The translations under genes were made by a program, and so were the position numbers. A DNA stretch of 45,686 nucleotides, taken from the NCBI GenBank assembly GCA_016124795.1, contig WGNB01000037.1, positions 1-45,686 of the forward strand, read 5' to 3'. Below the pieces are notes generated by a model that saw only the letters and a program-made list of their open reading frames with translations, was not told the origin of the DNA and searched no databases. Shown here piece after piece: positions 44,939 through 45,686 of this stretch. Origin of the DNA: Rhodopseudomonas sp. (GTDB lineage Bacteria > Pseudomonadota > Alphaproteobacteria > Rhizobiales > Xanthobacteraceae). Position 1 is the stretch's first letter, and every line of letters begins with the position of its first letter.

Positions 44939-45496
44939 ATGAAGTTCCTGATCCATGTCGCTGTGCTGGTGGTTACCGCTGCCGCGTTAAGTCTCGGGCT
45001 AGACTGGCTGACTGCGCCGCCGGCGAAATTGGAGGCTAATGCCGGCGCTAGCTATGGCGCCGCCGGTTCCGTCCGTACGGCTCCGCTTTTGGAGGTTACC
45101 GCCGAGAATAATGGCGATCCCAATAACATTCTGACGCCAATTTATCCGACGAGTCCCGGCAAGGATCTGCCACCCAAACCTGCGGCCGTGACAACGGCGG
45201 GCGTTCAGAGGCAGGCGGAAACCGATGGTCGTGCCTCGTCCGACGAGGTATCGATGTCGCCCGCGAGAGCCGCTGCGTTGCCCACCACTGTATCGGCGGG
45301 GACGTCGAACGCCTGCAATATTCCGGCCTGCGAAAGCGCCTATCGTTCGTTCCGGCCCGAGGATTGCAGCTATCAGCCTTATGACGGCCCACGACAGCTT
45401 TGCGAGATCGGCGATGGCTCGACCGCGCAAACAGCGGTTTCGTTGCCGCGCCGCGTCTATTATCAAAGACGCGGCGATTGGATCGACGGGCGTTAG
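44939..45496 (+). CDS. Membrane-anchored protein with one BA14K-like repeat (paralogue of the preceding gene)
   Basis: The 185-residue protein repeats the plan of its neighbour: an N-terminal hydrophobic helix (MKFLIHVAVLVVTAAALSL) followed by GLDW and TAPP, a long disordered linker (about 30-120), then one repeat (about 124-153) with the identical C-x4-C-x11-C-x11-C spacing (core AYRSFRPEDCSYQP). The C-terminal tail is basic (RRVYYQRRGDWIDGR). The shared N-terminus and repeat show that the two genes arose by tandem duplication. BA14K proteins of Brucella are immunoreactive and bind carbohydrate; whether that applies here is inference. Confidence 0.8.
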   Translation: MKFLIHVAVLVVTAAALSLGLDWLTAPPAKLEANAGASYGAAGSVRTAPLLEVTAENNGDPNNILTPIYPTSPGKDLPPKPAAVTTAGVQRQAETDGRASSDEVSMSPARAAALPTTVSAGTSNACNIPACESAYRSFRPEDCSYQPYDGPRQLCEIGDGSTAQTAVSLPRRVYYQRRGDWIDGR

Positions 45497-45532
45497 CGCC
45501 TCAGCGGCGCAGGCGCGCTGTTCGGTCGGCGC

Positions 45533-45686
<154 letters not shown>

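Overview
The window looks like chromosomal DNA of a GC-rich alphaproteobacterium of the order Hyphomicrobiales (Rhizobiales), possibly Xanthobacteraceae or Nitrobacteraceae. This is inferred from the sequence alone. The signs are a dnaA-dnaN-recF-gyrB block next to rpsT, a proA-nadD-rsfS-rlmH block, a malic enzyme fused to a phosphotransacetylase-like domain, BA14K-like small proteins and strong G/C bias at third codon positions. I see no insertion sequence, prophage, CRISPR array, rRNA or tRNA.

Layout. 1-3149 (+): the end of a Rieske oxygenase gene, a glutamine-synthetase-like ligase and an alpha/beta hydrolase, probably one catabolic operon. 3183-4603: a tiny DUF1328 membrane protein converging on a membrane protein with an internal duplication. 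4673-18925, mostly minus strand: the replication block gyrB, recF, dnaN, dnaA, rpsT. A ClC-type channel and a GAF-PAS-GGDEF-EAL protein sit between gyrB and recF. A gene-poor gap of about 1.5 kb lies between dnaA and rpsT and is a candidate origin region. 19139-30230: single genes for metabolism, envelope and signalling (dihydrodipicolinate-synthase-like aldolase, maeB, small membrane protein, msrA, polysaccharide-export lipoprotein, dienelactone hydrolase, IPT/beta-barrel outer membrane protein, luciferase-like monooxygenase, a protease-like protein without its catalytic triad, and a stand-alone response regulator). 30322-31683: a fumarase/aspartase-superfamily lyase. 31696-37219: rlmH, rsfS, nadD and proA in one minus-strand block, then a DnaA-box-like cluster, a small basic protein on the plus strand, and proB with its own terminator. 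37404-43728 (minus): a multicopper oxidase and a three-gene dehydrogenase (Tat-exported small subunit, GMC flavoprotein with a cysteine cluster, tri-haem cytochrome c) resembling membrane-bound gluconate 2-dehydrogenase. 44279-45496 (+): two tandem membrane-anchored BA14K-like paralogues. 45533 onward: the end of a class III alcohol dehydrogenase gene.

How the genes fit together. DnaA, the beta clamp, RecF and GyrB form the replication initiation and fork-maintenance set. ProA and ProB are successive steps of proline synthesis but lie in separate transcription units. RsfS and RlmH act on the ribosome. The Tat/GMC/cytochrome c genes would form a periplasmic sugar- or alcohol-oxidising complex feeding electrons to the respiratory chain.

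The observations most worth a second look are: four perfect GGATAAC/GTTATCC heptamers within 95 bp upstream of proA; the protease-like protein lacking all three catalytic residues; the Cys-enriched BA14K-like tandem pair; adjacent Lys/Ala-rich extensions on NadD and RsfS, with an unclear RsfS start; an internally duplicated membrane protein; and an orphan terminator and a small ORF with a strong ribosome-binding site in the dnaA-rpsT gap. None of these amounts to a proven new system.
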